64,000 nt of DNA from Autumnicola patrickiae (GTDB lineage: Bacteria; Bacteroidota; Bacteroidia; Flavobacteriales; Flavobacteriaceae): assembly GCF_031846525.1 (NCBI RefSeq), contig NZ_JAVRHM010000020.1, positions 8,848-72,847 on the forward strand. Reading direction: 5' to 3'. Positions 17,505 through 27,577 of the stretch are shown in pieces (positions within the stretch are counted from its first letter, which is position 1; the number at the start of each line of letters is the position of its first letter). Made by a program: the position numbers and the translations under genes. The notes beneath the pieces are model-generated. The model searched no databases, was not told where the DNA came from, and saw only the letters and a list, made by a program, of their open reading frames with translations.

Positions 17505-20500
17505 TTAAAATCCTAGTTGAAGTCCAAATGTAATGGAAGTAGGCTGAGGATATAATCCTCTATCTATACCAAGACCTCCGGTGCCTTGTTGTAAAACGTT
17601 ATCAACACCAATTTCGGGATCAAGACCTGAATAATCGGTCAAGGTAATAAGGTTCTGCCCACTGAGGTATATTCTTAAATTTGCAAGTGAGTCACCAAAC
17701 ATTCCTTCATCAAAAGTATAACCTATATTTAAATTCTTAAGCCTGGTATAAGAACCATCTTCTATAAAACGATCTGATGCATTCAGGTTTTGTGGAGCAC
17801 CCAAAGCACGTGGGATTGTATTTGATGTACCCTCACCAGTCCAACGATCAAGAACAGCAACTCCACTATTAAATAATCTTGGCATTCCTTGAAGGTCATA
17901 CAAGTTAGTGTTATAAATTTCCTGTCCATATGCTCCCTGAACAAATACTGAAATATCAAAACTCTTGTATTGAGCGCTTAAATTAAGACCCAGAGTAACT
18001 GAAGGGTAAGGATTACCTATAACCGTTCTGTCGGCAGCATTTATAGCACCATCACCATTAATATCCACAAAACGTACATCTCCCGGTTGCACCGCCTCCT
18101 GATCTGGATTGGCTGTTAACACTTCATCTACTTCTGCCTGATTTTGATAAATTCCATCAGTCCTTAAGCCATAGAAATGAAATAAAGGTTCTCCTACTGA
18201 AATTCTGGTAAGATATTCGTTTTCAAAAAATCCTCCCTGAACCTGATCAAGACTTCCAATAGAAAGTACCTCATTCCTGGTAGTACCAAGGTTTAAATTC
18301 GCAGACCAGGTGAAATCACCTTCATAATCGTTATATCCAAGATCAACCTCAAATCCATCTGTTTCAACAGATCCAACGTTGGAAGCAATAGTAGGAACAT
18401 TATAACCTAAACTAAGTGGTAATGGTAATTCATAAAGAAGATCATCACTTGTATTATTATAATATTCTAAGGATAAGGTGAAGGCATTATTAAAAATCCC
18501 TAAATCTAACCCAATATTCTTCATAGTTACTTCCTCCCATTTAAGATTAGGATTGGGAAGTCCCTCGGCGGTGGTACCTTGTAAGGCAGCACCTCCAAAT
18601 GGATAAATAAAACTTGTAACTAAAGTGGAAGCATAACGGTAGTTTCCAATCTGGTCGTTACCGGTTGTACCCCAACTACCTCTAATCTTCAAGTTATTTA
18701 TGTCTGAATCCTGCAAAAATTCCTCTTTGGCAACATTCCATCCTGCAGCAATAGACCAGAAAGTACCCCAACGATTATTAGCACCAAAACGTGTGGATGC
18801 ATCTCTACGCAAAGAACCTGCTAAAAGGTATTTTTGATCAAAGTTATAATTCACACGACCTAAAAATCCGACTCTCCTGTATTCTGAAGAAGCTGAAGAC
18901 AGTCCAGCTTGATTTAAAGAAACTTCTTCTACATCATCTGTAATAGGGTTCTGACTGCTTGCGTTTAGACTCTCACTATCAACCCTCTGATCTTCTGCTA
19001 AAGCTAAAAGTTCGAAGTTGTGCAAATCTGCAATTTGGAACTTATAGTTCAAACTATTTGTAAGGGTAAGGGATTGGTTAGTACCACTGTTTTTGGTGAT
19101 TTGAGCAAAAGCAAATTGATGAGTACCACCGTTACTATCATCATTATAAGAAGGAATAAAATTATCGTTATTAAACTTATAATAATCTAAACCAGCCTGA
19201 GTCTTGAAAACAAGTCCATCAAGTATTTCATATTCAGCGAAAAGACTACCTAAAATAGTTATTCCTTTATTTTCAGCACTTCCTATTGTTTGGACCCGAA
19301 CCGGGTTTGCAGCATCCTGACCATCTAACGCAGAGTTTGGACCCTGGAACCCACCTCTGTTTTCAGGATTATAAACAGCTAAATAAGGAGCAGATTTTAT
19401 AGCGTGCTCCAATATAGATCTACCACCATCTTCTCTTTCAGGATTTTGTACAGTTAAAGCCACATTCATGGTCTGTCCAAAACGAAGCTTTCCAAAATTA
19501 AAATTACTATTTGATCTAAAATTAAAACGTTCAAACTCGGTTTCAATGATTGCTCCTTCCTGATTAAGGTAACCTCCGGAAAATCTGAAATTACTGTTTT
19601 CACTACCACCGGAAAGTCCAAGGTTAACACTCCTTAAAATTCCAGTTCTGAAAATTTCATCCTGCCAGTCTGTATCATTGTCAATAAAATCTGCATACTC
19701 TGGATTGGTAATACGCTCTGGAGTAGTCTCTGTTATCTCTCTCGCATATTGAATATATTGGTCGCGGTCTAAAACATCATAACGATTACTGTTAAACTGC
19801 ACACCAGAATAAGAATCTAAGCTTAACTGAGCTTTTTGAGAAGCTTTTCCAGATTTTGTGGTAACAAGTACAACACCATTTGCACCTCTTGAACCATAAA
19901 CAGCTGTAGTAGAAGCATCTTTTAAAACCTGAATGTTCTCAATATCATTAGGGTTAAGACTACCCAATCCACCTGCTATAATACCATCAATAACATATAA
20001 AGGATCATTATTGTTAGGAGAGGCCAATCCTCTAATCCTTACTGCCGGTGAGTTACCAGGAGATCCTGAGTTAATAACTGTAACACCTGAAGCACGTCCC
20101 TGAAGCGCCTGCTCTGCAGTTGCTACTGGCAAAGCGTTTATCTCTTCAGTATCTATAGATGAAATAGCTCCGGTAACTTCAGCTCTTGACTGTGTACCGT
20201 AACCTACAACTATAACATCATCCAATGATTGTGCATCGGCAACCATATTTACATCAATAACAGACCGATCATTAATTGCAACTTGTTGTGTCTGGTAGCT
20301 GATGTAGCTAAACACAAGTCGGGCATCCTGCCCTAAATCTTCTTCCACTTCAAGAGTATAATTTCCATCAAAATCTGTGGTAGTACCTGTGGTTGTTCCT
20401 TCTAATACTACGTTAACTCCGGGAAGCGGACCATTTTCATCAGTAACTGTTCCTGTTATAATTTCCTGGGCCGAAATAAAGCCAACGCAAAGGAAACATA

Positions 20501-20537
20501 GAAAAAACAGAGTACTTTTAAAGTAATTTTCTTTCAT
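17505..20537 (-). CDS. SusC/RagA-family TonB-dependent outer-membrane transporter
   Basis: Start taken at ATG 20537, which gives the signal MKENYFKSTLFFLCFLCVGF then ISAQE; the frame is open 38 codons further but those residues do not look like a signal. The mature protein starts with a carboxypeptidase-regulatory-like domain (ITGTVTDENGPLPGVNVVLE), then the TonB-box region and plug with SusC motifs (DDVIVVGYGTQSRAEVTGAI; PLYVIDGI; VLKDASTTAVYGSRGANGV), and a long beta-barrel ending in LGF. About 1,010 residues, full length. It imports oligosaccharides with energy from TonB-ExbBD, paired with SusD downstream. No sensor kinase or sigma/anti-sigma gene is present nearby to regulate it. Confidence 0.96.
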   Translation of the reverse strand: MKENYFKSTLFFLCFLCVGFISAQEIITGTVTDENGPLPGVNVVLEGTTTGTTTDFDGNYTLEVEEDLGQDARLVFSYISYQTQQVAINDRSVIDVNMVADAQSLDDVIVVGYGTQSRAEVTGAISSIDTEEINALPVATAEQALQGRASGVTVINSGSPGNSPAVRIRGLASPNNNDPLYVIDGIIAGGLGSLNPNDIENIQVLKDASTTAVYGSRGANGVVLVTTKSGKASQKAQLSLDSYSGVQFNSNRYDVLDRDQYIQYAREITETTPERITNPEYADFIDNDTDWQDEIFRTGILRSVNLGLSGGSENSNFRFSGGYLNQEGAIIETEFERFNFRSNSNFNFGKLRFGQTMNVALTVQNPEREDGGRSILEHAIKSAPYLAVYNPENRGGFQGPNSALDGQDAANPVRVQTIGSAENKGITILGSLFAEYEILDGLVFKTQAGLDYYKFNNDNFIPSYNDDSNGGTHQFAFAQITKNSGTNQSLTLTNSLNYKFQIADLHNFELLALAEDQRVDSESLNASSQNPITDDVEEVSLNQAGLSSASSEYRRVGFLGRVNYNFDQKYLLAGSLRRDASTRFGANNRWGTFWSIAAGWNVAKEEFLQDSDINNLKIRGSWGTTGNDQIGNYRYASTLVTSFIYPFGGAALQGTTAEGLPNPNLKWEEVTMKNIGLDLGIFNNAFTLSLEYYNNTSDDLLYELPLPLSLGYNVPTIASNVGSVETDGFEVDLGYNDYEGDFTWSANLNLGTTRNEVLSIGSLDQVQGGFFENEYLTRISVGEPLFHFYGLRTDGIYQNQAEVDEVLTANPDQEAVQPGDVRFVDINGDGAINAADRTVIGNPYPSVTLGLNLSAQYKSFDISVFVQGAYGQEIYNTNLYDLQGMPRLFNSGVAVLDRWTGEGTSNTIPRALGAPQNLNASDRFIEDGSYTRLKNLNIGYTFDEGMFGDSLANLRIYLSGQNLITLTDYSGLDPEIGVDNVLQQGTGGLGIDRGLYPQPTSITFGLQLGF

Positions 20538-20693
20538 ATTGATTATTTGTATTGTTAGTTGACGATAAAAGTAGAAAAAATATTCTGATACGCAACCGAT
20601 TTCGGAAAAAAAATTAACAGAACCATAAGATTGTCCTTTGTTTAATTTCACATCCCCAACTGCGAGCAGATTTTATTGAACTTATGATATTTC

Positions 20694-23600
20694 CTAGCGG
20701 TTTAAATCCAGATACTGCAATTCGTCATTATTTTTAACCGCAACAACAATATCTTTGTTTCGGAATCTCAAGGTTAACATATCCTTTACATCACCTGGTA
20801 CAAAAAAACCACTATCTGACGCCCTGGTTTCCGTAAAGTGACCAGCTCCATCACCTTTCAAAAACATTCCATAGCCAGCATCATTTCTGGTGGTCTCTAC
20901 TTCAGACCAGAAAAGGTTTCCAGCAATTAAAGCATCTAGATTCCCATCTCCATCATAATCATCTATTAGTATCTGATTTATTGACGAGATTTGAGCACCT
21001 GAAGGAAGCTCGTGGGGCACAAGTTTTCCGTCCCTGTTTTCAAGATAAACACTCGCAAAGGACTTAACCTGGTAGTGAAGAGAATTTTCTAATTCTTTTT
21101 CCGTGTATACATCTTCCAGGGTTGCAGTTGAAAAAGATTGATAATCTGGAAATTTATTTTTTATTCCTGGCATTTGTTGCGAAGAACATTCCCTTCCCCT
21201 TAAAGGAAATTTTTCCCCGTCGTTATAGTAACTTAGTACAATATCCTGTTTACTATTCTCGTCGAAGTCGTTGAAGTAGATATCAAAAGTTTCATCTTCA
21301 TTAGCAGTGTATTTGTAATTGCGACCAAGGTTTCCAACCAGAAAATCCTGATCCCCATCATTATCAAAATCTCCCGCTTTTACACTCCACCACCAACCAG
21401 TAGTATCTGCTAATCCAAGGTCTTCAGAAATTTCTGTAAAGCCTTTTTCTGAATTTTTAAAAACCCTTATAGGCATCCATTCTCCTACAACAACAATATC
21501 TTCCCAACCGTCTTGATCGATATCTACAATTTCAGCACTGGTCGCCATACCTAAAGACTGAAATTCCGGCGCTATATTTTTAGTAATATCTCGATATTTT
21601 GCTTTTCCATTTCCCCCCACGTTCTTTAAAATGTATGATTTTGCAGGTAAAGGATAATGTCCGGGTATCAGGCGCCCCAGCACCAGAAGATCTTTCTTTC
21701 CATCTTTATCAAAGTCTGCCTCATAAACTCTTGACCCACTTGTACGCATTTCAGGTAATGCCGACTTATCCCTAACAAATTTACCCTCACCATTATTTAT
21801 GTAGAGCCTGTCCTGCAGAAATTCCGAGTCAGGTTCAAATTCATTTCCACCACTAACTACATAAATGTCATTGTATCCATCGCCATTGGCATCAAAAATC
21901 AATGCGCCTAAATCCTCATATTTTTTATCCTGTTCAAAGGCCTGACTTTGCTGCTTTTCAAAACCAGTTGCTGTCTGGAAATAAAGGCCTGCTTCATAAG
22001 TAGAAGCAGCACCAATAAAGAAATCTTCCTTACCATCTCCATTTAGATCGCCAACTGCAGCACCCGGTCCAAATGTAGATGTTCGGTGAGGTAAAAGAAT
22101 CTCTTCTTTAAAATCATCATACTCATTTTCTACATGCTTGTAAAGAGGAAAAGAAGTAGTATCCTTAATTGTTGTAAAAAGAAGGTTGCTGTTGGCAACT
22201 TCATCTTCTGATACTTCTATTGCATTTTTATGACTGAAGGTGAGTCGCTGGTTAGCATCAACATCCTTTATACTTTCAGCTTTACCATCTGGCCATACAA
22301 TCTTAATTTCATCAACAACTTCGGTTTTTGCCAAACCAAAATGCAACTGGGGAGCAACAGAAGATTGAAAACCTCTTGAAAGTGTAAGTTCCTGCATTTG
22401 TTCCATTTCATCTGTCTTTACATAAGCTCTGGCTCCCAACCCGAACCGGTTTTCCTCATTACCTTCAAATTGTATCTGAACAAAATTATTATGGTCTGAA
22501 CTTGTGTTTTCAAAGAAAGAAGCTTTATCATCTATATTATTAATGACAATTTCCAAATCACCGTCGTTATCCAAATCTGCATACACCACTCCGTTCGACC
22601 ATCCTTCAAATTCAATTCCCCATTTTTCATTTGCTATTTCAAAAGACAGATCCCCATTATTCTGAAACATAAAATTATCAATCCTTTCAGAAGGAATGTT
22701 CAGGCTCTTCTCCAGCTGATTTTCTTCTACTACCCGCGTCTGCTTAAGGTTATTAAAATAATCATTATTGTTAATTTCCCTTCTCGTTCCATTGGTCACA
22801 AAGAGATCTTTATGCCCATCATTATTAAAGTCGGCAAATAAAGGCCCCCAGCTCCAGTCTGTAGAAGAAGATCCTGTTATCCGGGACAAATCAGCAAAAA
22901 ACGGATCCTCACCTTCAAAAACACCGGTATTTGTTTGAAGGGTATTCTGCATATATTGATAATGGAATCCGGCATCAACGGTACTCCAGAACAAATCCGG
23001 ATTCATACTTGCCATATTAGCTTTTTTCCGCCGGTTATCTTTTGCAGACATATCGACTTGATAAATATCCAAATTTCCATCATTATTATAATCGGCAATA
23101 TCCACACCCATACCATAGAAAGCAGTATGTGAAGTAGCTTCTTTAACAACCTCTCTAAAAGAACCGTCCCCGTTGTTCATGTATAAGAAATCGGGAGAAC
23201 TAAAATCATTGGAAATATAAATATCCGGCCAGCCATCATTGTTTAAATCGCCCACAGTAGCAGATAAGGTTAATCCGAAGCTTCTAACGCCGGCTTCATC
23301 GGTAACATCTGTAAACTTACCACCGTCATTGCGCAGTAAGTGATCGGATTCAAGATCACTTACATTCTTCATTTTATATTCGTAGATAAAATTTGGAGAA
23401 TCAAATCGGGTTGGGGGATAATTGGCAATATAGACATCCAGATCACCATCTTTGTCATAATCGAAAAAAGTGGCCTGCACACTGTTACCAGCATCATCCA
23501 ATCCATATTCCTCTGCTTTTTCTTCAAAAGTCCCGTCGCCGTTATTTATAAAAAGCTGATTATTTTTAGGCCCGAACTTTCCACCTACAGAAAGATATAT

Positions 23601-24008
23601 ATCCAGAAAACCATCGCCATTCACATCTGCCATTGTAACGCCCGTATACCAACGCTCATCTCCGCCAACTCCCGCAGCCTCAGTAATATCTTCAAATTCA
23701 AGGTTGCCTTTATTCAGGTATAGTTTATTGGACACCTGGTTTCCGGTAAAGTAAAGATCCTGCAAGCCGTCATTATTGATATCCCCGGCAGCTACACCTC
23801 CCCCCATATATATATAGGAATAGCTAAAATAATTAAGGGAATCGTTTTCAGTTAAATTATTACTGAAATCGATTGCGGAACTTTCCGAAGAAATGTTATT
23901 GAAAATTTTATTTTCTGAAGTTTCAGATGCCGCCACATCCTCCTCTTGCTTACAACTACTCAGTAAAACTAAAGTGGCAATTGCTATAATTTTTGAAAAA
24001 ATATTCAT
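20694..24008 (-). CDS. FG-GAP/VCBS-repeat lipoprotein with ASPIC/UnbV domain
   Basis: A 1,104-residue lipoprotein (signal ends LVLLSSCKQ). It holds many calcium-binding FG-GAP/VCBS repeats of the form GDINNDGLQDLYFTGN, ADVNGDGFLDIYLS, FDYDKDGDLDVYIAN, forming one and probably two beta-propellers. Between them is an ASPIC/UnbV domain (FGLGARAYV, then LTLSRGFQSS, HFGLAKTEVVDEIKIVWPDG). Such large proteins are often encoded beside SusCD in Bacteroidota and are thought to be surface proteins for glycan or protein binding; no enzyme activity is known. The gene lies 156 bases upstream of susC on the same strand and may be cotranscribed. Confidence 0.9.
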   Translation of the reverse strand: MNIFSKIIAIATLVLLSSCKQEEDVAASETSENKIFNNISSESSAIDFSNNLTENDSLNYFSYSYIYMGGGVAAGDINNDGLQDLYFTGNQVSNKLYLNKGNLEFEDITEAAGVGGDERWYTGVTMADVNGDGFLDIYLSVGGKFGPKNNQLFINNGDGTFEEKAEEYGLDDAGNSVQATFFDYDKDGDLDVYIANYPPTRFDSPNFIYEYKMKNVSDLESDHLLRNDGGKFTDVTDEAGVRSFGLTLSATVGDLNNDGWPDIYISNDFSSPDFLYMNNGDGSFREVVKEATSHTAFYGMGVDIADYNNDGNLDIYQVDMSAKDNRRKKANMASMNPDLFWSTVDAGFHYQYMQNTLQTNTGVFEGEDPFFADLSRITGSSSTDWSWGPLFADFNNDGHKDLFVTNGTRREINNNDYFNNLKQTRVVEENQLEKSLNIPSERIDNFMFQNNGDLSFEIANEKWGIEFEGWSNGVVYADLDNDGDLEIVINNIDDKASFFENTSSDHNNFVQIQFEGNEENRFGLGARAYVKTDEMEQMQELTLSRGFQSSVAPQLHFGLAKTEVVDEIKIVWPDGKAESIKDVDANQRLTFSHKNAIEVSEDEVANSNLLFTTIKDTTSFPLYKHVENEYDDFKEEILLPHRTSTFGPGAAVGDLNGDGKEDFFIGAASTYEAGLYFQTATGFEKQQSQAFEQDKKYEDLGALIFDANGDGYNDIYVVSGGNEFEPDSEFLQDRLYINNGEGKFVRDKSALPEMRTSGSRVYEADFDKDGKKDLLVLGRLIPGHYPLPAKSYILKNVGGNGKAKYRDITKNIAPEFQSLGMATSAEIVDIDQDGWEDIVVVGEWMPIRVFKNSEKGFTEISEDLGLADTTGWWWSVKAGDFDNDGDQDFLVGNLGRNYKYTANEDETFDIYFNDFDENSKQDIVLSYYNDGEKFPLRGRECSSQQMPGIKNKFPDYQSFSTATLEDVYTEKELENSLHYQVKSFASVYLENRDGKLVPHELPSGAQISSINQILIDDYDGDGNLDALIAGNLFWSEVETTRNDAGYGMFLKGDGAGHFTETRASDSGFFVPGDVKDMLTLRFRNKDIVVAVKNNDELQYLDLNR

Positions 24009-24274
24009 TTAAGATGCTATTTATAGAGAAATGTTATTAACATTAAATTAACGGGCGTAATGTAAGAAATTCCTAATTTTTTCAGGCAAATTTTCTGAAA
24101 TTATTGGATTACTATATAATCCCCAACACCAGATTAAAATTAGTACCATTTCCTCCTATGACCCTAGCAAAATGTAATATTTTGCGGATTCTAAGTTAAT
24201 TAAGAAAACTTTTTAGAATAGCGTTTAAAATTTGCAAAAAAACAGCGAAAGAATTTTTTTACTACCTTTAGTAG

Positions 24275-24622
24275 ATGCAAAAAACCTGTTTAGAATGTGG
24301 CGAGAAACTTGTAGGTCGTGAGGATAAAAAATTCTGTAGCGACCATTGCCGCAATGCACATCATAATAAGGTAAACAAGGAAAGCAATAATCTTGTTAGG
24401 AACACCAACAATCAATTGCGCAGAAACTATCGCATTCTACAGGAATTAAACCCGGATAATAAAACAAAAACCAGCAAATCTAAATTACTGGCTAAAGGTT
24501 TTAAATTTGAATTTATAACAGGTATCTACACTACAAAGACCGGGACAGTGTATTATTTCGTGTATGACCAGGGATATTTGCCCCTTGAAAATGACTTCTA
24601 TGCGCTGGTAAAACGGAATTAG
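24275..24622 (+). CDS. Small zinc-ribbon protein
   Basis: A 115-residue cytosolic protein. The first 30 residues hold a zinc-ribbon-like motif, CLECGEK then FCSDHCRNAHH, followed by a basic coiled stretch and a C-terminal beta-rich part (KFEFITGIYTTKTGTVYYFVYDQGY). It resembles short conserved Bacteroidota proteins of unknown function; nucleic-acid binding is possible. TACCTTTA, one base off the -7 consensus TAnnTTTG, lies 4 bases before the start. Its TAG stop overlaps the TAA stop of the convergent CBS gene. Confidence 0.75.
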   Translation: MQKTCLECGEKLVGREDKKFCSDHCRNAHHNKVNKESNNLVRNTNNQLRRNYRILQELNPDNKTKTSKSKLLAKGFKFEFITGIYTTKTGTVYYFVYDQGYLPLENDFYALVKRN

Positions 24623-25086
24623 GTTCTCCAGGTATCCCCTTTTAATTCCATTGCCGCTTTTAAAATATCGCTCTGGCTAATTTGCCCCACAAGCTTACCA
24701 TCTTCGACTATGGGAAAACGGCGGTGCTTTAATTCTATAAATTTTTTAGCGGCATCCAGCACATTCATCTTACCATCTATTGTCTCCACGTTGCAGGTCA
24801 TATGTTTCTCCACCGTCAAATCTTCCATAGGCATATTATAATATCGGCTATCACAAATCTGCTTTAGACAGTCACCTTCAGAAATAATTCCCAACAGTTC
24901 ATCTTTTTCATTTACAACAGGACCTCCGGAAATCCGGTTTGCCACCAATTTGGCAATAACATCTGTTATTTTTTCTTCTTTCGTGAAAGTAATAAGCGAA
25001 GTAGTCATGTAATCTTCTACCAGTATTGGCTCCTCGACCGGTTTTTCCGGCTCAGCGCGCTTCCCCTGAAAACTTTTAATACCCAT
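24619..25086 (-). CDS. CBS-domain-pair protein
   Basis: A 155-residue soluble protein made of two CBS domains after a short tail (KRAEPEKPVEEP). CBS1 runs VEDYMTTSLITFTKEEKITD to GIISEGDCLK and CBS2 VEKHMTCNVETIDGKMNVLD to VGQISQSDIL; both have the G-x-(I/V)-(S/T)-x-x-D nucleotide-binding end. Such pairs usually bind adenine nucleotides and regulate a partner protein. No partner domain is fused. It ends tail-to-tail with the zinc-ribbon gene, sharing 4 bases, and is divergent from the M28 peptidase gene. Confidence 0.9.
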   Translation of the reverse strand: MGIKSFQGKRAEPEKPVEEPILVEDYMTTSLITFTKEEKITDVIAKLVANRISGGPVVNEKDELLGIISEGDCLKQICDSRYYNMPMEDLTVEKHMTCNVETIDGKMNVLDAAKKFIELKHRRFPIVEDGKLVGQISQSDILKAAMELKGDTWRT

Positions 25087-25221
25087 AGTTTAAGTTTTTG
25101 ATTGTTAAGTAATTAAATATAGTGAAAATTTAAACAGCCTGATTGCCTGAACAAATTTTTCTTTTTTGATATAAATCTTAAGTAACTTTAGACCTCATTA
25201 TAACAGCAACCTTTCCATAAT

Positions 25222-27540
25222 ATGCTGAATAGATTTTCTGCAGTTTTCGCCTTTCTTCTTATTGTACTTGCCATTTGGCTACATTATTACAGCAATCAGC
25301 CATATTATGATCCATCTGAAGCAACTCCAGAAACTGAATTTTCTACCACACGTGCTTTTTCCCATGTAGAGCAAATCGCCCAACAGCCGCATTATGTTGG
25401 AAGTGCAGCGCACAGCCGGGTACGCAACTATATCATCAACCAGCTTCAGGAAATGGATTTACAGGTGCAGGTACAGGAAGGTTACAACCTGAATAATACC
25501 GGAGAAATGGCACGTCCTCAAAATATCCTTAGCCGTATAGAAGGCTCCGGAAGTGGAGAGGCGCTCGTGCTTATGACCCATTACGACAGTGACCCACATT
25601 CTTCTTTTGGAGCCAGCGATGCAGGTAGTGGTGTCGCAACTATCCTTGAAGGAATAAGGGCTTTTCTTGCCGGCAACACCTCCCACGACAATGATATTAT
25701 CCTGTTGTTTACAGATGCGGAAGAACTGGGCCTGAATGGCGCCGGGCTTTTTGTTAATGAGCATCCATGGGTTAAAGATGCAAAACTGGCGCTCAATTTT
25801 GAATCCCGCGGAAGTGGAGGAAATTCGTTTATGCTGCTGGAAACCAATAATACCAATTCGGCTCTAATCAAAGCTTTTAAAGAAGCAAATCCGCAGTTTC
25901 CGGTCACTAATTCCCTCGCCTACAGCGTTTATAAAATGCTTCCCAACGATACTGACCTGACGGTATTGCGTGAGCAGGGAAACATTAACGGATTCAATTT
26001 TGCTTTTATCGATGATCATTTCGATTATCACACCGCTACAGATATCCCGGAAAACCTCGACAAGGAGAGTCTGGCGCAACAGGGGAGTTACCTTATGCCG
26101 TTGCTCTACCATTTTAAAGATGCCGAACTTTCTCTTGATTCTACTGAAGATTTTCTCTATTTCGATCTGCCCTTCGGGAAAATAATTTCTTATCCTTTCT
26201 CGTGGATTTTTCCAATGCTACTAATTGCCGGAATTCTTTTTCTCACACTCATTACTTATGGATTTACCACAAAACGACTAAAATTAAAGCCGGTCTTAAA
26301 AGGATTTATACCATTCTTACTAAGTCTTACAATTTCAGGAGTACTGGTGTATTTGCTTTGGCAATTCTGTTTGCTGATTTATCCCGAATATTCTGAAATG
26401 GAACAGGGATTCACCTATAACGGATATTACTACATCTACGCCTCGATTTTCCTGAGTTTAACCGTTTGTTTTTATATCTACCGGAAAACTTCTGAATCAA
26501 AATATACTGCTTCCCTGTTCGTTGCTCCGCTATTTTTCTGGCTGCTGTTATGCGCCTTGCTTGCCTTTGTGCTGAAAGGTGCCGCATATTTTATAATTCC
26601 GATTTTCTTCGGAATCTTGCAATTATTTGTGATGCTAAGGCAAAAACATCCGAATTTGCTACTGATGGCGGTGTTGTCCTTACCGGCAATCCTCATTCTT
26701 ATGCCGTTTGTTGATGCATTCCCTGTTGCTCTCGGGCTAAAAATTTTATTTGTTGCAGCGATTTTAACTGTACTTCTGTTTTCTTTACTGCTCCCTGTTT
26801 TTGGCTATTTCCGAAGAAATAAAGCGCTGGCTGTACTTTCTTTTGTTGTTTTTAATATTCTTTTCTTAATTGCTCACTTTAAATCTGATTTTTCTACGGA
26901 AAGACCAAAGCCTAACAGCCTGGTTTACCTTCTAGACGTAGATACAGATGAAGCAAGATGGTTTTCCTATGACCGTATGCCAGATGAATGGACCACAAAT
27001 TATTTTGGTGAAGAGCCGGTGATCTACCCTTCAAAAATGGCCAATTTCGATAGCAAGTACGGCAGTACATTTACCTATAGGGCACCTGCGCCAAAAATAG
27101 ATTTACAAGAGCCGGGCATTTTGCTTCAGTTAACTAACAGTTCTGCAAATACAAACGGTTATTCTCTGAAGATCGCTTCAAACAGAGAGGTGAACAGACT
27201 AGAACTATTTGCAGATCCTGATCTGGATTTTGAAGAATTTAAGGTAAACGGAAAGACCGCAGATCGAATTAAGCTTGGGGAAGAAAGCTTTCACGTTTTC
27301 AAAAAAAGATGGAACAAAAAATTATTACTTTATCACGCTGCCGGTAAAGATACTTTACGAATTCATTTTAGTCTGCCAAAAGATAAAGAACCGGAATTCG
27401 TGCTTTACGAATCCAGTTATGACTTACTGGAAAATTCAGAATTAAATGTTCCTAAAAGACAGGATTGGATGATTCCGCGGCCTTTTGTGGTTAATGATGC
27501 AGTGATTATAAAGAAGACCATAAAGAGGAAAAATAATTAA
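25222..27540 (+). CDS. M28-family membrane aminopeptidase
   Basis: A 772-residue protein: one N-terminal membrane anchor (FAFLLIVLAIWLHYY), an M28 zinc-peptidase domain (about 40-300), then about eight membrane helices and a C-terminal beta-rich domain. All M28 ligands are seen: His/Asp in MTHYDSDPHS, Asp in GASDAGSG, the catalytic Glu pair in TDAEELGL, Asp/Glu in NFESRG and the last His in DYHTATD. The layout resembles the ER-metallopeptidase-1 (Fxna) type. The peptidase probably faces the periplasm and trims peptides. The next gene starts 37 bases downstream and may be cotranscribed. Confidence 0.9.
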   Translation: MLNRFSAVFAFLLIVLAIWLHYYSNQPYYDPSEATPETEFSTTRAFSHVEQIAQQPHYVGSAAHSRVRNYIINQLQEMDLQVQVQEGYNLNNTGEMARPQNILSRIEGSGSGEALVLMTHYDSDPHSSFGASDAGSGVATILEGIRAFLAGNTSHDNDIILLFTDAEELGLNGAGLFVNEHPWVKDAKLALNFESRGSGGNSFMLLETNNTNSALIKAFKEANPQFPVTNSLAYSVYKMLPNDTDLTVLREQGNINGFNFAFIDDHFDYHTATDIPENLDKESLAQQGSYLMPLLYHFKDAELSLDSTEDFLYFDLPFGKIISYPFSWIFPMLLIAGILFLTLITYGFTTKRLKLKPVLKGFIPFLLSLTISGVLVYLLWQFCLLIYPEYSEMEQGFTYNGYYYIYASIFLSLTVCFYIYRKTSESKYTASLFVAPLFFWLLLCALLAFVLKGAAYFIIPIFFGILQLFVMLRQKHPNLLLMAVLSLPAILILMPFVDAFPVALGLKILFVAAILTVLLFSLLLPVFGYFRRNKALAVLSFVVFNILFLIAHFKSDFSTERPKPNSLVYLLDVDTDEARWFSYDRMPDEWTTNYFGEEPVIYPSKMANFDSKYGSTFTYRAPAPKIDLQEPGILLQLTNSSANTNGYSLKIASNREVNRLELFADPDLDFEEFKVNGKTADRIKLGEESFHVFKKRWNKKLLLYHAAGKDTLRIHFSLPKDKEPEFVLYESSYDLLENSELNVPKRQDWMIPRPFVVNDAVIIKKTIKRKNN

Positions 27541-27577
27541 GAACCGGAACTTCAGTGATACATAAAATTTTACAATT

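Noticed and set aside
20538..20651. Longer N-terminus for SusC
   Set aside because: A standard signal peptide begins at ATG 20537; the upstream residues have no signal character.
24009..24274. Clear promoter pair between the FG-GAP and zinc-ribbon genes
   Set aside because: Only near-matches to TAnnTTTG (TACCTTTA) with no well-spaced -33; not strong enough to list.
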